A DNA stretch of 9,247 nucleotides, from NCBI GenBank assembly GCA_049644345.1, contig JBARRS010000041.1, positions 1-9,247 of the forward strand, given 5' to 3'. Position 1 is the first letter of the stretch. Each line of letters opens with the position of its first letter. Positions 1 to 7,006 of the stretch are shown in pieces. The position numbers and the translations under genes were made by a program. The notes under the pieces are model-generated. The model worked only from the letters and a program-made list of their open reading frames with translations. It was not told the DNA's origin and searched no databases. Source of the stretch: JBARRS01 sp049644345 (GTDB lineage: Bacteria; Actinomycetota; Thermoleophilia; Gaiellales; Gaiellaceae).

Positions 1-38
1 CGCAACAAGACCGTGGGCGGTCCCGAGCTTGCTGCCTA

Positions 39-221
39 GGTGGAAAACTCATGGAAAAACGAGGCCGCAACAGAGCGCAAAGGCTGTCGTTCGCAACCGC
101 GGCGAAGCGCCCTAACCAAGCCGAAACCGTAGCGGCCGGTCGCCACCAGTCGCCGTCAACGTCACATGGTAAGGAGGGGTCGACGGTTCGAGTCCGTCAG
201 AGGGCTCTGCAAAAGCGCCGC
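39..221 (+). repeat. Repeat copy A: attachment-site-like unit ending in a tRNA-Thr 3' half (degenerate)
   Basis: This is the most diverged copy of a unit seen also at 7122-7309 (B) and 8061-8187 (C). It opens with a GGTGGA...ATGGA block (ATG at 51) and a reading frame beginning MEKRGRNRAQ, comparable to MEPSGRNQSQPVAN in B. Two forward 10-mers follow (CGCAACAGAG at 66, CGCAAAGGCT at 76); the third is displaced. Three inverse 10-mers start at 127, 137 and 147, with TCGC where B has TTGC. The unit ends in a block nearly identical to B, from ACATGGTAAGGAGG at 164 to about 221. I infer a decayed end of an integrated element: integrase tail, arm-type sites, then a tRNA-derived core. No integrase catalytic region is visible, since only 38 bases lie to the left. 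Confidence 0.7.
166..206 (+). pseudogene. tRNA-Thr(GGU) 3'-half fragment
   Basis: The stretch reads as the 3' half of a tRNA. The anticodon-loop-like ATGGTAA (166-172, anticodon GGT at 168-170) is followed by the 3' strand of the anticodon stem GGAGG (173-177). A 4-nt variable loop GGTC comes next, then a perfect T arm: stem GACGG (182-186), loop TTCGAGT (187-193), stem CCGTC (194-198). The acceptor 3' strand AGAGGGC (199-205) is followed by T206. No matching CCTCC or GCCCTCT lies in the preceding 60 bases, so D arm, anticodon-stem 5' strand and acceptor 5' strand are missing and it cannot fold as a full tRNA. Duplicated 3' halves like this are typical of tyrosine-recombinase integration at tRNA genes. 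Confidence 0.8.
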
Positions 222-236
222 ACGTCGGCGCTTTTT
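211..236 (+). terminator. Rho-independent terminator of the tRNA-Thr fragment
   Basis: A perfect 10-bp stem AAAAGCGCCG (211-220) / CGGCGCTTTT (226-235) surrounds the loop CACGT and runs into a T tract (TTTTT at 232-236). It begins four bases after the acceptor end of the tRNA fragment, where a native tRNA terminator would lie. In copy B only the left arm is recognisable (GCAAAAGCCCCGC) and no hairpin remains. Copy A may therefore keep the original downstream flank of a tRNA-Thr gene. Confidence 0.85.
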
Positions 237-276
237 CGTTCAGACCACCTTGCTCTTCGTCGAGCGTACGGTGGGT

Positions 277-312
277 ATGGAGCCCTGGATGGAGCCTTCA
301 GGTCGAAAACGG
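277..312 (+). repeat. Repeat fragment D (5' block only)
   Basis: ATGGAGCCCTGGATGGAGCC matches the opening of copies B and C (ATGGAGC...ATGGAGCCC). It continues as TTCAGGTCGAAAACGG, and the frame from ATG 277 reads MEPWMEPSGRKRP against MEPSGRNQSQP in B. The 10-bp units and tRNA part are absent. It lies in the otherwise featureless leader between the terminator at 211-236 and the kinase gene. The match is short, so a chance resemblance is possible. Confidence 0.4.
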
Positions 313-438
313 CCTCCTCTACTCGTGCTCCAGGCGCCCAGCAGGTCACGCGTAATCATGCGCGCCGCGGAACCCAGCCGCGAGCCCGCAGTACCCAGCT
401 CTTGTAACGGCGTTGAGTGGTTGTCATCGTGACGGCTG

Positions 439-3400
439 ATGCAATCCGGAGTCCGTACGGGAACCGTGATCGCCGGCTTCCGAGTGGACTCGCTCATCGG
501 CGAGGGCGCGATGGGTGCGGTCTATCTCGCCGAGGAGGTCGCGACCGGCCGTCGTGTCGCCCTAAAGCTGCTTGCCCCTGAGCTTGCTCGGGATGACCGC
601 TTCCGCCAGCGCTTCATGCGCGAATCTCGAGTCGCCTCTAGCCTCGATCACCCGCACATCGTCCCGCCTGTCGCGGCAGGCGAGCATGAGGGTGTCCTCT
701 TCCTCGCGATGGCGTACGTCGACGGCGTCGATCTTCGCGAGCTGCTTCGGCGGGAACGGCGGCTCGAGCCTCAGCGCGCAGTCGAACTGATCGCGCAGAT
801 CGCCGACGCGCTCGATGCAGCGCATGCTGCCGGCCTCGTCCACCGAGACGTCAAGCCGGGGAACATCCTGGTCTCGTCGAACGGCGATGGCGAGCATGCA
901 TACGTCTGCGACTTCGGCTTGGCTCGTCACGTCTCGTCCGTCAGCAGCCTGACGGGCGAGCGTGGCTTCGTCGGCACGATCGATTACGTGCCGCCGGAGC
1001 AGATCGAAGGCGGAACGATCGACGGCCGCGCCGACGAGTACTCGCTCGGTTGTGTCCTCTTCGAATGTCTGACCGGTGAGCGGCCGTTCGACCGCGAAAG
1101 CGAACTTTCGGTCGTGTTCGCACATCTGAACGAGCCGGCGCCGCGTCTGTCCGAGGCTCGACCGGATCTGCCCGCTGCGTTCGACGCCGTCTTCGCGACG
1201 GCGCTCGCGAAATCGCCGGACGACAGGTACTCGACGTGCGCCGAACTGGCCCGGGCCGCTCGCGCAGCACTGCAGGGCAAGACGCTCAGGCCTCGCCGGG
1301 CCCTCCGGCGACTGCTCGTTGCCGGTGCCGTCGTTCTCGCCGCGACCGGTGCCGCGATAGGCGGTGTGATCGCCGCTGAAAGCGGGCATGCAAAACGGCA
1401 AGCGCTTTCATTGCGGCCGAGCGCGCTCAACCTCATCGACGCGCCAACGCGCCGGGTCGTCGAGCGGGTCGGCTACCGAAAACCCGTCAACGTCGGAGAC
1501 ACGTGGTCCGACGTCGCGGTTTCGGGACGCTCGGGCTGGGTCCTGCTCGGCGCTCGACAGCATCTCCTTCGCATCGACCTTGCCACGAAGAAGGTCACCC
1601 GTGTGCTGAAGCTGCCGTTCTCGCCGGGCTCGCGTCTCCTGACGGCTGCCGGCTCGGTATGGGTCACTCAGGACCTCGGACCCGGGCTTCTGCGAGTTGA
1701 CGAGCGAACCGGGCAGGTCGCCCGTCGCTTCACGTTCAAGGGAGAGGCGATCGGGGCCGGTCTCGCGTACGGCGCGGGCTCGCTCTGGCTGACGCTCGGG
1801 CCCGACGTGGCTCGCGTCGACGCGAAGAGCGGGCGCGTCCTGCATCGCTTTCCGACCGGCTCCCGCTGGCTGGTCTTCGCAGACGGGGCGGTCTGGGCCG
1901 TGCGTCCCGAGAATGGCCTCGTCACAAAGATCGATCCTGTCGAGAACAGAATTACTGCGCACCAAAAGCTGCACGGCTGGGCCAGCGACGTGGCGGTCGG
2001 CGGGGGCTTCGTCTGGGTCTCGGTGATTCCAGACAGCGTCGTCTTCAGGCTCAGCGAGGACGACCTGGGCGTGCAGGGGAGCTCGGCGACCGGGCCGGAC
2101 CCGGAGCGGCTCTCGTTCGGCGGTGGCAAGCTCTGGATCGCGAACACCGCCGCCTCGTCCGTGTCGCTCCTCGATCAGGTGTCCGGAGGGCGGCAGGGCC
2201 TCGACGCGAGAGCCGAGCCGACCGCCGTCTTGTACCGCAACGGGCTCGTCGTCACCAGCGCGGCCCCCGCGCCCTCACCCCTTCCGCCGATCCGCGGGGA
2301 AGAACTTCACATCTCTACGCCGACCGAGGAGGCCAACTACGGGAGCATCGATCCCCTGAACTTCGCGTTCCCGGACGAGCAGTTCCTCTATGCCACCTGT
2401 GCGAACCTCCTCAACTACCCGGACTCCGCGGGTCCGGACGGAGCACGGCTTCGGCCCGAGATCGCGGCCGCGATGCCGACGGTCACGCGCGGCGGGCGCA
2501 CCTACACATTCCGCATCAGGCCGGGCTTCCGCTTCTCTCCCCCTTCGAACGAGGCGGTGACGGCCGAAACGTTTCGTCGTTCGATCGAACGTGAGCTCTC
2601 GCCGTACAACCGCTTTTCCCCCGGGCCGCGATTCGTCTCCGACCTCGTCGGCGAGTCCGCGTACCGGGGAGGCGCGGCTGCCCACATCTCCGGCCTCGCC
2701 GTCCGCGGGAACACGCTCTCGATCGGGCTCGTCAAGCCGGCAGGGGACTTCCTCACCCGGATCTCGATGCCCGCGTTCTGCCCCGTTCCCCGCTCGATCC
2801 CTGCGAAGGGCTTCGCGACGGCTCCGCCTGCTTCCACCGGCCCGTATTACGTGTCCTCGGTGCAGGGCGACCGGACGGTCTTACTGCGAAATCCCAATTA
2901 CACCGGGACGCGGCCGCGCCGAGCGGCGCGAATCGTGTACACGAACGACGTGGCGACGCCGACTGCGGTCTCGTTGGCGAACACGGGAGCAATCGATCTT
3001 CTTCCGCAGGATTTCGACAACACCACGCCGTTCTTCGATCCAGGCGGGGTGCTCGCACGTCGTTCCGGTGCGGGAAGTGCGGCCGCTCGAGACGGGCGAC
3101 AGCAGTACTTCCTCTACCCGGCTCCGCTCCTCGACTACATCGTCTTCAACACGAATCGTCCTGTCTTCCGGGACGTCCGGCTGCGGCGTGCCGTCAACTA
3201 CGCCATCGACCGACACGCGCTGGCGGCCGCGTTCGGGGACGCACCCGCCGATCGGATCGTCCCGGAGGCGGTCCCCGGCTTTCCGGCCGGACGCGCCTAC
3301 CCCCTCAATGGCCCGGATCTCGTCACGGCCCGGAAGCTCGCGGGCGGAGTGAGTCGACATGCGGTGCTCTACTGGTGCGGTCCGGATGCGAGACAGCGGA

Positions 3401-3849
3401 CGCTCGCTCACATCGTGAGCTCGGATCTAGCCGAGATCGGCATCTCGGTGTCCGTCATGGCGTCTCAGAGCTGTCCAAAGAACGGGCGCTACGACACGCA
3501 GATGAAACGCGCCGACCTGATCCTGTTCAGCGGATTGCAAAGCGAAGAGCGCGACCCGGTCGCGTTCCTCGACCACGCTCTACCGCGTGACGGATCCTTC
3601 GGCTCCGCGCTCGGCCCGGGATTGTGGACTACCGCCGGCTTCCGGGAGCGCCTCGCACGCGCCGCTGTGCTCCGTGGTCCGTCGCGGTTCCGGGCCTACG
3701 TTCGCATCGTTGACGACCTGACGCGCGCGGCGCCTTTCGCCGTCTTCGGCAGCTTCATCTGGACTGAGTACTTCTCGCCGAAGGTCGGCTGCAAGGTCTT
3801 CCAGGCCGAATACGGCATCGTCGATCTCGGCGCGCTCTGCAAGGGCTAG
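439..3849 (+). CDS. Receptor Ser/Thr protein kinase with YVTN-like propeller and family 5 solute-binding ectodomain
   Basis: 1136 residues in three parts. The cytoplasmic PknB-type kinase (about 12-275) has all key residues: glycine loop GEGAMG (21-26), Lys43, helix-C Glu62, HRDVKPGN with H135/R136/D137/N142, DFG 158-160 and GTIDYVPPEQ, with APE changed to PPE. Its activation segment carries several Ser/Thr. After an Arg-rich stretch, one membrane helix (about 290-312) places the remainder outside. Residues about 325-605 repeat blades of the form G-x-x-W-V ... R-x-D-x-x-T/S-G-x-V, as in YVTN/NHL propellers. A Pro-rich linker (about 608-618) precedes an SBP_bac_5 domain (about 620-1130) with the typical NPNYTG and DVRLRRAVNYAIDR motifs. 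ATG 439 is the only good start: a stop lies at 430-432 and no clear Shine-Dalgarno is visible, so it may be leaderless. No transporter permease is nearby. I infer a ligand-sensing kinase; its substrate is unknown, and the adjacent SARP regulator is the obvious candidate. Confidence 0.94.
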   Translation: MQSGVRTGTVIAGFRVDSLIGEGAMGAVYLAEEVATGRRVALKLLAPELARDDRFRQRFMRESRVASSLDHPHIVPPVAAGEHEGVLFLAMAYVDGVDLRELLRRERRLEPQRAVELIAQIADALDAAHAAGLVHRDVKPGNILVSSNGDGEHAYVCDFGLARHVSSVSSLTGERGFVGTIDYVPPEQIEGGTIDGRADEYSLGCVLFECLTGERPFDRESELSVVFAHLNEPAPRLSEARPDLPAAFDAVFATALAKSPDDRYSTCAELARAARAALQGKTLRPRRALRRLLVAGAVVLAATGAAIGGVIAAESGHAKRQALSLRPSALNLIDAPTRRVVERVGYRKPVNVGDTWSDVAVSGRSGWVLLGARQHLLRIDLATKKVTRVLKLPFSPGSRLLTAAGSVWVTQDLGPGLLRVDERTGQVARRFTFKGEAIGAGLAYGAGSLWLTLGPDVARVDAKSGRVLHRFPTGSRWLVFADGAVWAVRPENGLVTKIDPVENRITAHQKLHGWASDVAVGGGFVWVSVIPDSVVFRLSEDDLGVQGSSATGPDPERLSFGGGKLWIANTAASSVSLLDQVSGGRQGLDARAEPTAVLYRNGLVVTSAAPAPSPLPPIRGEELHISTPTEEANYGSIDPLNFAFPDEQFLYATCANLLNYPDSAGPDGARLRPEIAAAMPTVTRGGRTYTFRIRPGFRFSPPSNEAVTAETFRRSIERELSPYNRFSPGPRFVSDLVGESAYRGGAAAHISGLAVRGNTLSIGLVKPAGDFLTRISMPAFCPVPRSIPAKGFATAPPASTGPYYVSSVQGDRTVLLRNPNYTGTRPRRAARIVYTNDVATPTAVSLANTGAIDLLPQDFDNTTPFFDPGGVLARRSGAGSAAARDGRQQYFLYPAPLLDYIVFNTNRPVFRDVRLRRAVNYAIDRHALAAAFGDAPADRIVPEAVPGFPAGRAYPLNGPDLVTARKLAGGVSRHAVLYWCGPDARQRTLAHIVSSDLAEIGISVSVMASQSCPKNGRYDTQMKRADLILFSGLQSEERDPVAFLDHALPRDGSFGSALGPGLWTTAGFRERLARAAVLRGPSRFRAYVRIVDDLTRAAPFAVFGSFIWTEYFSPKVGCKVFQAEYGIVDLGALCKG

Positions 3850-5444
3850 GCCTGTAGCGACCAGGTGAAGCGCGTGCGGCTCTCGCGCGGCGCCAGCGCG
3901 CTCGGGCGTGGACCGCGGTGCACGAGCAGCGTCGGCGCAGCGGCATCGCGCACGAGCGCGCGGCGGACGACGCCGATCCCTTCCCGCCGCCAGCGCTCCG
4001 AGATCCCGGCGACGATCAGTGTCGCCGACTCGACTGCAGCAAGGAGCGCCTCGGTCGTCGGGTCAGCGAGTACGGGGTCTGCGCGGATCGCGACGACCCG
4101 CTGGACGGCCAGCGACGCATCGGCGAGGAGGCGGCTTGCGTCCCGCTGGCGGCGGCCGGGATCAGCTTTGGTGCCGACGAGGCGAAGCGGAACACCACTC
4201 GCCGACGCGAGCGCAGCGCCCAGCTCGAGCGCCGCCCAATCGTGCTCACCGCCGCCGAACGGTACGAAGACCCCGCCGCGTCTGGATGCATCGACCGGAG
4301 CTCCGGCAAGCACTCCGACGTCGGCGGCCGAGTGCTCCAAGATCGCAGCCACCTCGTCGGGAAGCTTCCCGCCTACGAGGTCGGACGGCCCATCGAGCAG
4401 GACGAGGTCGACGTCGTAACTGGTTTCGAGCCGAACGACTTCGCTTGCCAGATCATCGGTCGTGAACACCGCGGCGCGCGCCGGCACGCCGAGGGAAGCG
4501 CTGCGGGCGGCAAGACGCGCTGCCGCCGCGGTCACATCGCCGTCGTCCATCAACAGATGCACGACGATCAGCTCACGCCGCGGAGCCTTTGCCAGCGCCG
4601 CCGCGATCGCCAGCAACTCGTCCATGCGTTCCTCCTGCCGCGGAAGGACAAGCATTGGACTACTCGGCAGCACGCGCCCAACTTGGACACCCGCTTCGAG
4701 ATCGAGCGATGGATCGTGAGCGAGGATCGCGCGCTCGAGCTCGCGGATAGCAGGCCCCGGCTCGATACCGAGCTCGGCTACCAGCTCCTCGCGCGTCCTC
4801 CGATAGAAGTCGAGTGCCTCCGCCTGCCTGCCTGCTCGGTAGAGCGCAAGCATCAGTTGCGCGCGGAAGCGCTCGCGAAGCGGATGCTCGGCAATCAGCT
4901 GCTCGAGTTCGCCGATGAGCGGTGCGTGACGGCCGAGCGCGAGCTCCGCCTCGATCCGCTCCTCGTGCGCAGCGAGTCGGATCTCCTCCAGTCGCGCAAC
5001 CGGAACCTGCGCGAAGGCTTCATAGGCGAGATCGGCAAGCGGCGCGCCACGCCAAAGCGCAAGAGCCTCTCGCAGTAGCTCCGCCGCGGCGTCTGCATCA
5101 CCGCGATCGAGGGCGTGCCGCCCTTCTTCAGCCAGTCGCTCGAACCGATGAAGGTCGACCTGCTCCGAGCCAACGCGAAGGAGATACCCGGGCGCCCGCG
5201 TCTCGATCGCGGCGCCGGCAGCGAGCGTCTTGCGCAAATCCGAGATCTGTCGCTGGATCTGTGTTACTGCCGTGACCGGCGGCGCACCCGCGTAGAGGTC
5301 GTCGGCCAGCCTGTCGACGGAGACGACTCGGTTCGCGTGCAGGAGCAGAATCGCGAGCGTCGCCCGCTGCTTCCGGCCGCCGAGCGGGATCGGACTGCCA
5401 TCGGCGACCACCTCCAGCGGTCCGAGGAGGCGGAACTCGAGCAT
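3846..5444 (-). CDS. SARP-type (AfsR/DnrI-like) regulator with BTAD and C-terminal universal-stress-like domains
   Basis: 532 residues. The start reads MLEFRLLGPLEVV, then LGGRKQRATLAILLLHAN, RLADDLYAG and a GYLLRV end, the winged-helix OmpR-type DNA-binding domain of SARPs (about 1-92). VDLHRFERLAEEG begins the helical BTAD domain (about 96-242), with ALALWRGAPLADLAYEAFA and LALYRAGRQAEALDFYR. Residues about 289-385 and 390-510 look like two diverged universal stress (UspA) domains; the second ends in GISERWRREGIGVVRRAL and APTLLVHRG. NB-ARC ATPase and TPR modules, as in AfsR, are absent. ATG 5444 begins the conserved SARP N-terminus; the upstream Shine-Dalgarno is weak. The gene converges on the kinase with interleaved stops and diverges from the secreted-protein operon across a 91-bp region with 11-bp repeats. 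Likely role: sequence-specific activator of that promoter and possibly its own. Phosphorylation by the neighbouring kinase is an analogy to AfsK/AfsR, not something shown here. Confidence 0.92.
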   Translation of the reverse strand: MLEFRLLGPLEVVADGSPIPLGGRKQRATLAILLLHANRVVSVDRLADDLYAGAPPVTAVTQIQRQISDLRKTLAAGAAIETRAPGYLLRVGSEQVDLHRFERLAEEGRHALDRGDADAAAELLREALALWRGAPLADLAYEAFAQVPVARLEEIRLAAHEERIEAELALGRHAPLIGELEQLIAEHPLRERFRAQLMLALYRAGRQAEALDFYRRTREELVAELGIEPGPAIRELERAILAHDPSLDLEAGVQVGRVLPSSPMLVLPRQEERMDELLAIAAALAKAPRRELIVVHLLMDDGDVTAAAARLAARSASLGVPARAAVFTTDDLASEVVRLETSYDVDLVLLDGPSDLVGGKLPDEVAAILEHSAADVGVLAGAPVDASRRGGVFVPFGGGEHDWAALELGAALASASGVPLRLVGTKADPGRRQRDASRLLADASLAVQRVVAIRADPVLADPTTEALLAAVESATLIVAGISERWRREGIGVVRRALVRDAAAPTLLVHRGPRPSALAPRESRTRFTWSLQA

Positions 5445-5452
5445 CCACCGGA

Positions 5453-5485
5453 CCGTAGCCGCTCGATAGCGGCTGGATAGCGGCC
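5453..5485. promoter_or_regulatory. Three tandem 11-bp repeats: probable SARP operator in a divergent promoter
   Basis: CCGTAGCCGCT (5453-5463), CGATAGCGGCT (5464-5474) and GGATAGCGGCC (5475-5485) lie exactly head to tail, a core of TAGCSGC every 11 bp. SARP regulators are known to bind direct heptamer repeats with 11-bp period placed over or beside the -35 region, a few bases upstream of the -10. Here a weak -10-like GATCAT (5491-5496) starts 7 bases after the last heptamer, pointing toward the secreted-protein operon. The first repeat is only 8 bp from the regulator's start codon, so binding could also repress its own expression. Repeat geometry is observed; the bound protein is inferred. 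Confidence 0.65.
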
Positions 5486-5520
5486 AGTCGGATCATCGCG
5501 AGGTGTTCCACTACCAAGCG

Positions 5521-5528
5521 AAAGGAGG
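5521..5528 (+). promoter_or_regulatory. Strong ribosome binding site deciding start 5536
   Basis: AAAGGAGG sits 7 bases before ATG 5536. The frame is open upstream to a possible start at 5503, but that would place this site inside the gene and add 11 residues before the signal peptide. ATG 5536 is therefore preferred. Confidence 0.85.
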
Positions 5529-5535
5529 ACGGATC

Positions 5536-6480
5536 ATGCGGAAGCTGGTCGTACTCGTGTTTCTCGCGGCCGTGATGGCGGCGATCGCCGCGGCCTCTGT
5601 GGCGGCCAAACCACCCGGCACCAACGGCCTCATTTCCTTCACCCGCTTCGAGCCGGCGCTCCATCAGGACGTCGTCTACACGATCAACCCGGATGGCAGC
5701 GGCGAGCGGCCGCTGCTGGTCGGAGCCGAGTCCGGGCACTGGTCGCCGGACGGCAGCAGGATCCTGGTGGCTCCCGACTGCTGCGCCGAGCGGATCCTCA
5801 ACCCCGATAACGGCAGCTACACCGAGCTGCCGACCTTCTACCCCGACCTCGGCCTCTTCCTCGGCTGCGGCGTCTGGTCGCCCGACGCCGCGCGACTCGC
5901 CTGTGAGGGGTTCGGCGACCAACCGAGCGCAGACGGCGTCTACACGATCCGCTCATCCGACGGCGGCGACGTCCGAAGAGTCACCTCGGGAGCCGACGAC
6001 GACTGCCCCGGCGACTACTCGCCCAACGGCAAGCGCATTGTTTTCCTGCGTACGTCGTTCGACTCCGGTGCGGTCGCGCTCTATACGGTCAAGCTCGACG
6101 GGTCCGACCTGCGGCAGCTCACGCCTTCGGGGATGGGGATGCTGCTCGACTTCACCTGTGGCAGCTGGTCTCCGCAGGGGAACGAGATCCTCTTCTCGGC
6201 AAGCCCATCCGAGGGCAAGCGGAGCGCGGTCTTCGTCGTCCACGCGGACGGCAGCGGATTGCGGCAGATCCCGATCCCGAGTTGCGGCACGACCTCCGGT
6301 TGCCGCGAGCCGGTCTGGTCTCCGGATGGAAAGAAGGTCGCCTTCACGATGTTCGTGTCGCAGACGGGACTCTCGGACCTCTACACGGTCAACCCCGACG
6401 GCACCGGCCTCTACCAGGTCACGCACGCGGGCTTGGGCGCGGGCCTGAAGGACTGGGGCACGCATCCGCTCACCCGCTAG
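5536..6480 (+). CDS. Secreted PD40/TolB-like beta-propeller protein
   Basis: 314 residues. The N-terminus MRKLVVLVFLAAVMAAIAAA is a signal peptide ending near SVAAK (about 24). The mature part carries five PD40 (WD40-like) motifs about 50 residues apart: WSPDGSRIL (69), WSPDAARLA (114), YSPNGKRIVF (161), WSPQGNEILF (211) and WSPDGKKVAF (261). Each is paired with an outer-strand motif such as YTINPDGSG (48), YTVKLDGS (183) and YTVNPDGTG (283). This predicts a five- or six-bladed propeller outside the membrane. It resembles the C-terminal half of TolB, but no Tol-Pal partners are here and a Gram-positive-type cell would not use it that way. Cysteines at 82, 83, 111, 123, 157, 208, 250 and 256 could form disulfides. 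It is the first gene after the 11-bp repeats. Binding a secreted ligand, or the kinase ectodomain, is conceivable but unsupported. Confidence 0.88.
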   Translation: MRKLVVLVFLAAVMAAIAAASVAAKPPGTNGLISFTRFEPALHQDVVYTINPDGSGERPLLVGAESGHWSPDGSRILVAPDCCAERILNPDNGSYTELPTFYPDLGLFLGCGVWSPDAARLACEGFGDQPSADGVYTIRSSDGGDVRRVTSGADDDCPGDYSPNGKRIVFLRTSFDSGAVALYTVKLDGSDLRQLTPSGMGMLLDFTCGSWSPQGNEILFSASPSEGKRSAVFVVHADGSGLRQIPIPSCGTTSGCREPVWSPDGKKVAFTMFVSQTGLSDLYTVNPDGTGLYQVTHAGLGAGLKDWGTHPLTR

Positions 6481-6522
6481 GACACGACGCCGGCCGTGGG
6501 AATGGCTTTTCTACCGCCTCAG

Positions 6523-6531
6523 AAAAGGAGG
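6523..6531 (+). promoter_or_regulatory. Strong ribosome binding site deciding start 6538
   Basis: AAAAGGAGG lies 6 bases before ATG 6538. It nearly repeats the site of the preceding gene, which suggests matched translation of the two. The alternative GTG at 6496 would add 14 residues before a normal signal peptide and is disfavoured. Confidence 0.85.
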
Positions 6532-6537
6532 AACACA

Positions 6538-6993
6538 ATGAAACTTCTGGGCCTTATGCTCGCGCTGGCCTCGGTCGCGGTGATGCTCGTGCTCGCCGCT
6601 CCCGCGACGGCCTCAACACAGAAGTATCACGCGACCTTCGTCGAGATTGGCGGCGCGATCCCAGGCGGCTCGTGCGGGAGCGCCACTATCAGCGAACTCG
6701 GCCACGTCGCCTACCAGTGCGTCGCCTTCGACGCGTGCGGGCCCAACTGCGAGGTCCGCACGATCACATTCGACGACGGCAACACGCTTCTGATTCACGA
6801 GAGCATCGTCGGCGTGATCTCGCCCGGGAACTCGGCCGCGGCAGGAGCGAACGCCCCGCAGTTCCTGGAAATCACGCAAACGATCGTCGGCGGCACCGGC
6901 AAGTTCGCAGGCGCGACCGGCAGCGGCACCGGGCGCGTCAATCTCGCCGCCAACGCGGTCATCACAGCGTCCGGAACGATCACGCTGGCTTAA
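6538..6993 (+). CDS. Small secreted protein, allene-oxide-cyclase/dirigent-barrel-like
   Basis: 151 residues. The signal peptide MKLLGLMLALASVAVMLVLA ends at about APATAS (21-26). The mature ~125 residues are rich in Gly, Thr, Ala and beta-branched residues, with almost no predicted helix. The segment GGTGKFAGATGSGTGRV (118-134) is the pattern found in small secreted barrel proteins of the allene-oxide-cyclase/dirigent-like group. Four cysteines (46, 61, 67, 71) cluster in the first half and may form two disulfides. No catalytic residues can be assigned. The gene starts 57 bp after the propeller gene with no terminator between, and a strong terminator follows 13 bp after its stop, so the two most likely form one operon under the 11-bp-repeat promoter. 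The fold assignment rests on one motif and is moderate; secretion is well supported. Confidence 0.8.
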   Translation: MKLLGLMLALASVAVMLVLAAPATASTQKYHATFVEIGGAIPGGSCGSATISELGHVAYQCVAFDACGPNCEVRTITFDDGNTLLIHESIVGVISPGNSAAAGANAPQFLEITQTIVGGTGKFAGATGSGTGRVNLAANAVITASGTITLA

Positions 6994-7006
6994 CGACATG
7001 GCTACA

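Noticed and set aside
1..39. Possible 3' end of an upstream gene reading RNKTVGGPELAA then TAG
   Set aside because: Only 12 codons are visible with no recognisable feature; another frame is open through the same bases into copy A, so the choice cannot be made.
166..206. A complete tRNA-Thr gene
   Set aside because: No 5' acceptor strand, D arm or 5' anticodon-stem strand precedes it; the 3' half alone cannot form a tRNA. The same holds at 7251-7292.
166..432. Small frames starting MVRRGRRFESVRG (and similar ones near 7251) as genes
   Set aside because: The peptide is a translation of the tRNA-Thr 3' half, a familiar source of false small proteins.
562..1401. Long open frame antisense to the kinase domain (279 codons)
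   Set aside because: Shadow of GC-rich codon bias opposite a kinase whose motifs are all intact; its translation has no recognisable domain and is Arg-rich low complexity.
3918..5078. 386-codon plus-strand frame opposite the SARP gene
   Set aside because: Antisense shadow; the minus-strand product has clear winged-helix and BTAD motifs, while the plus-strand product has none.
5536..6480. Tol-Pal TolB component
   Set aside because: PD40 motifs are shared, but there are no tol/pal neighbours, the TolB N-terminal domain is missing, and the gene content suggests no Gram-negative outer membrane.
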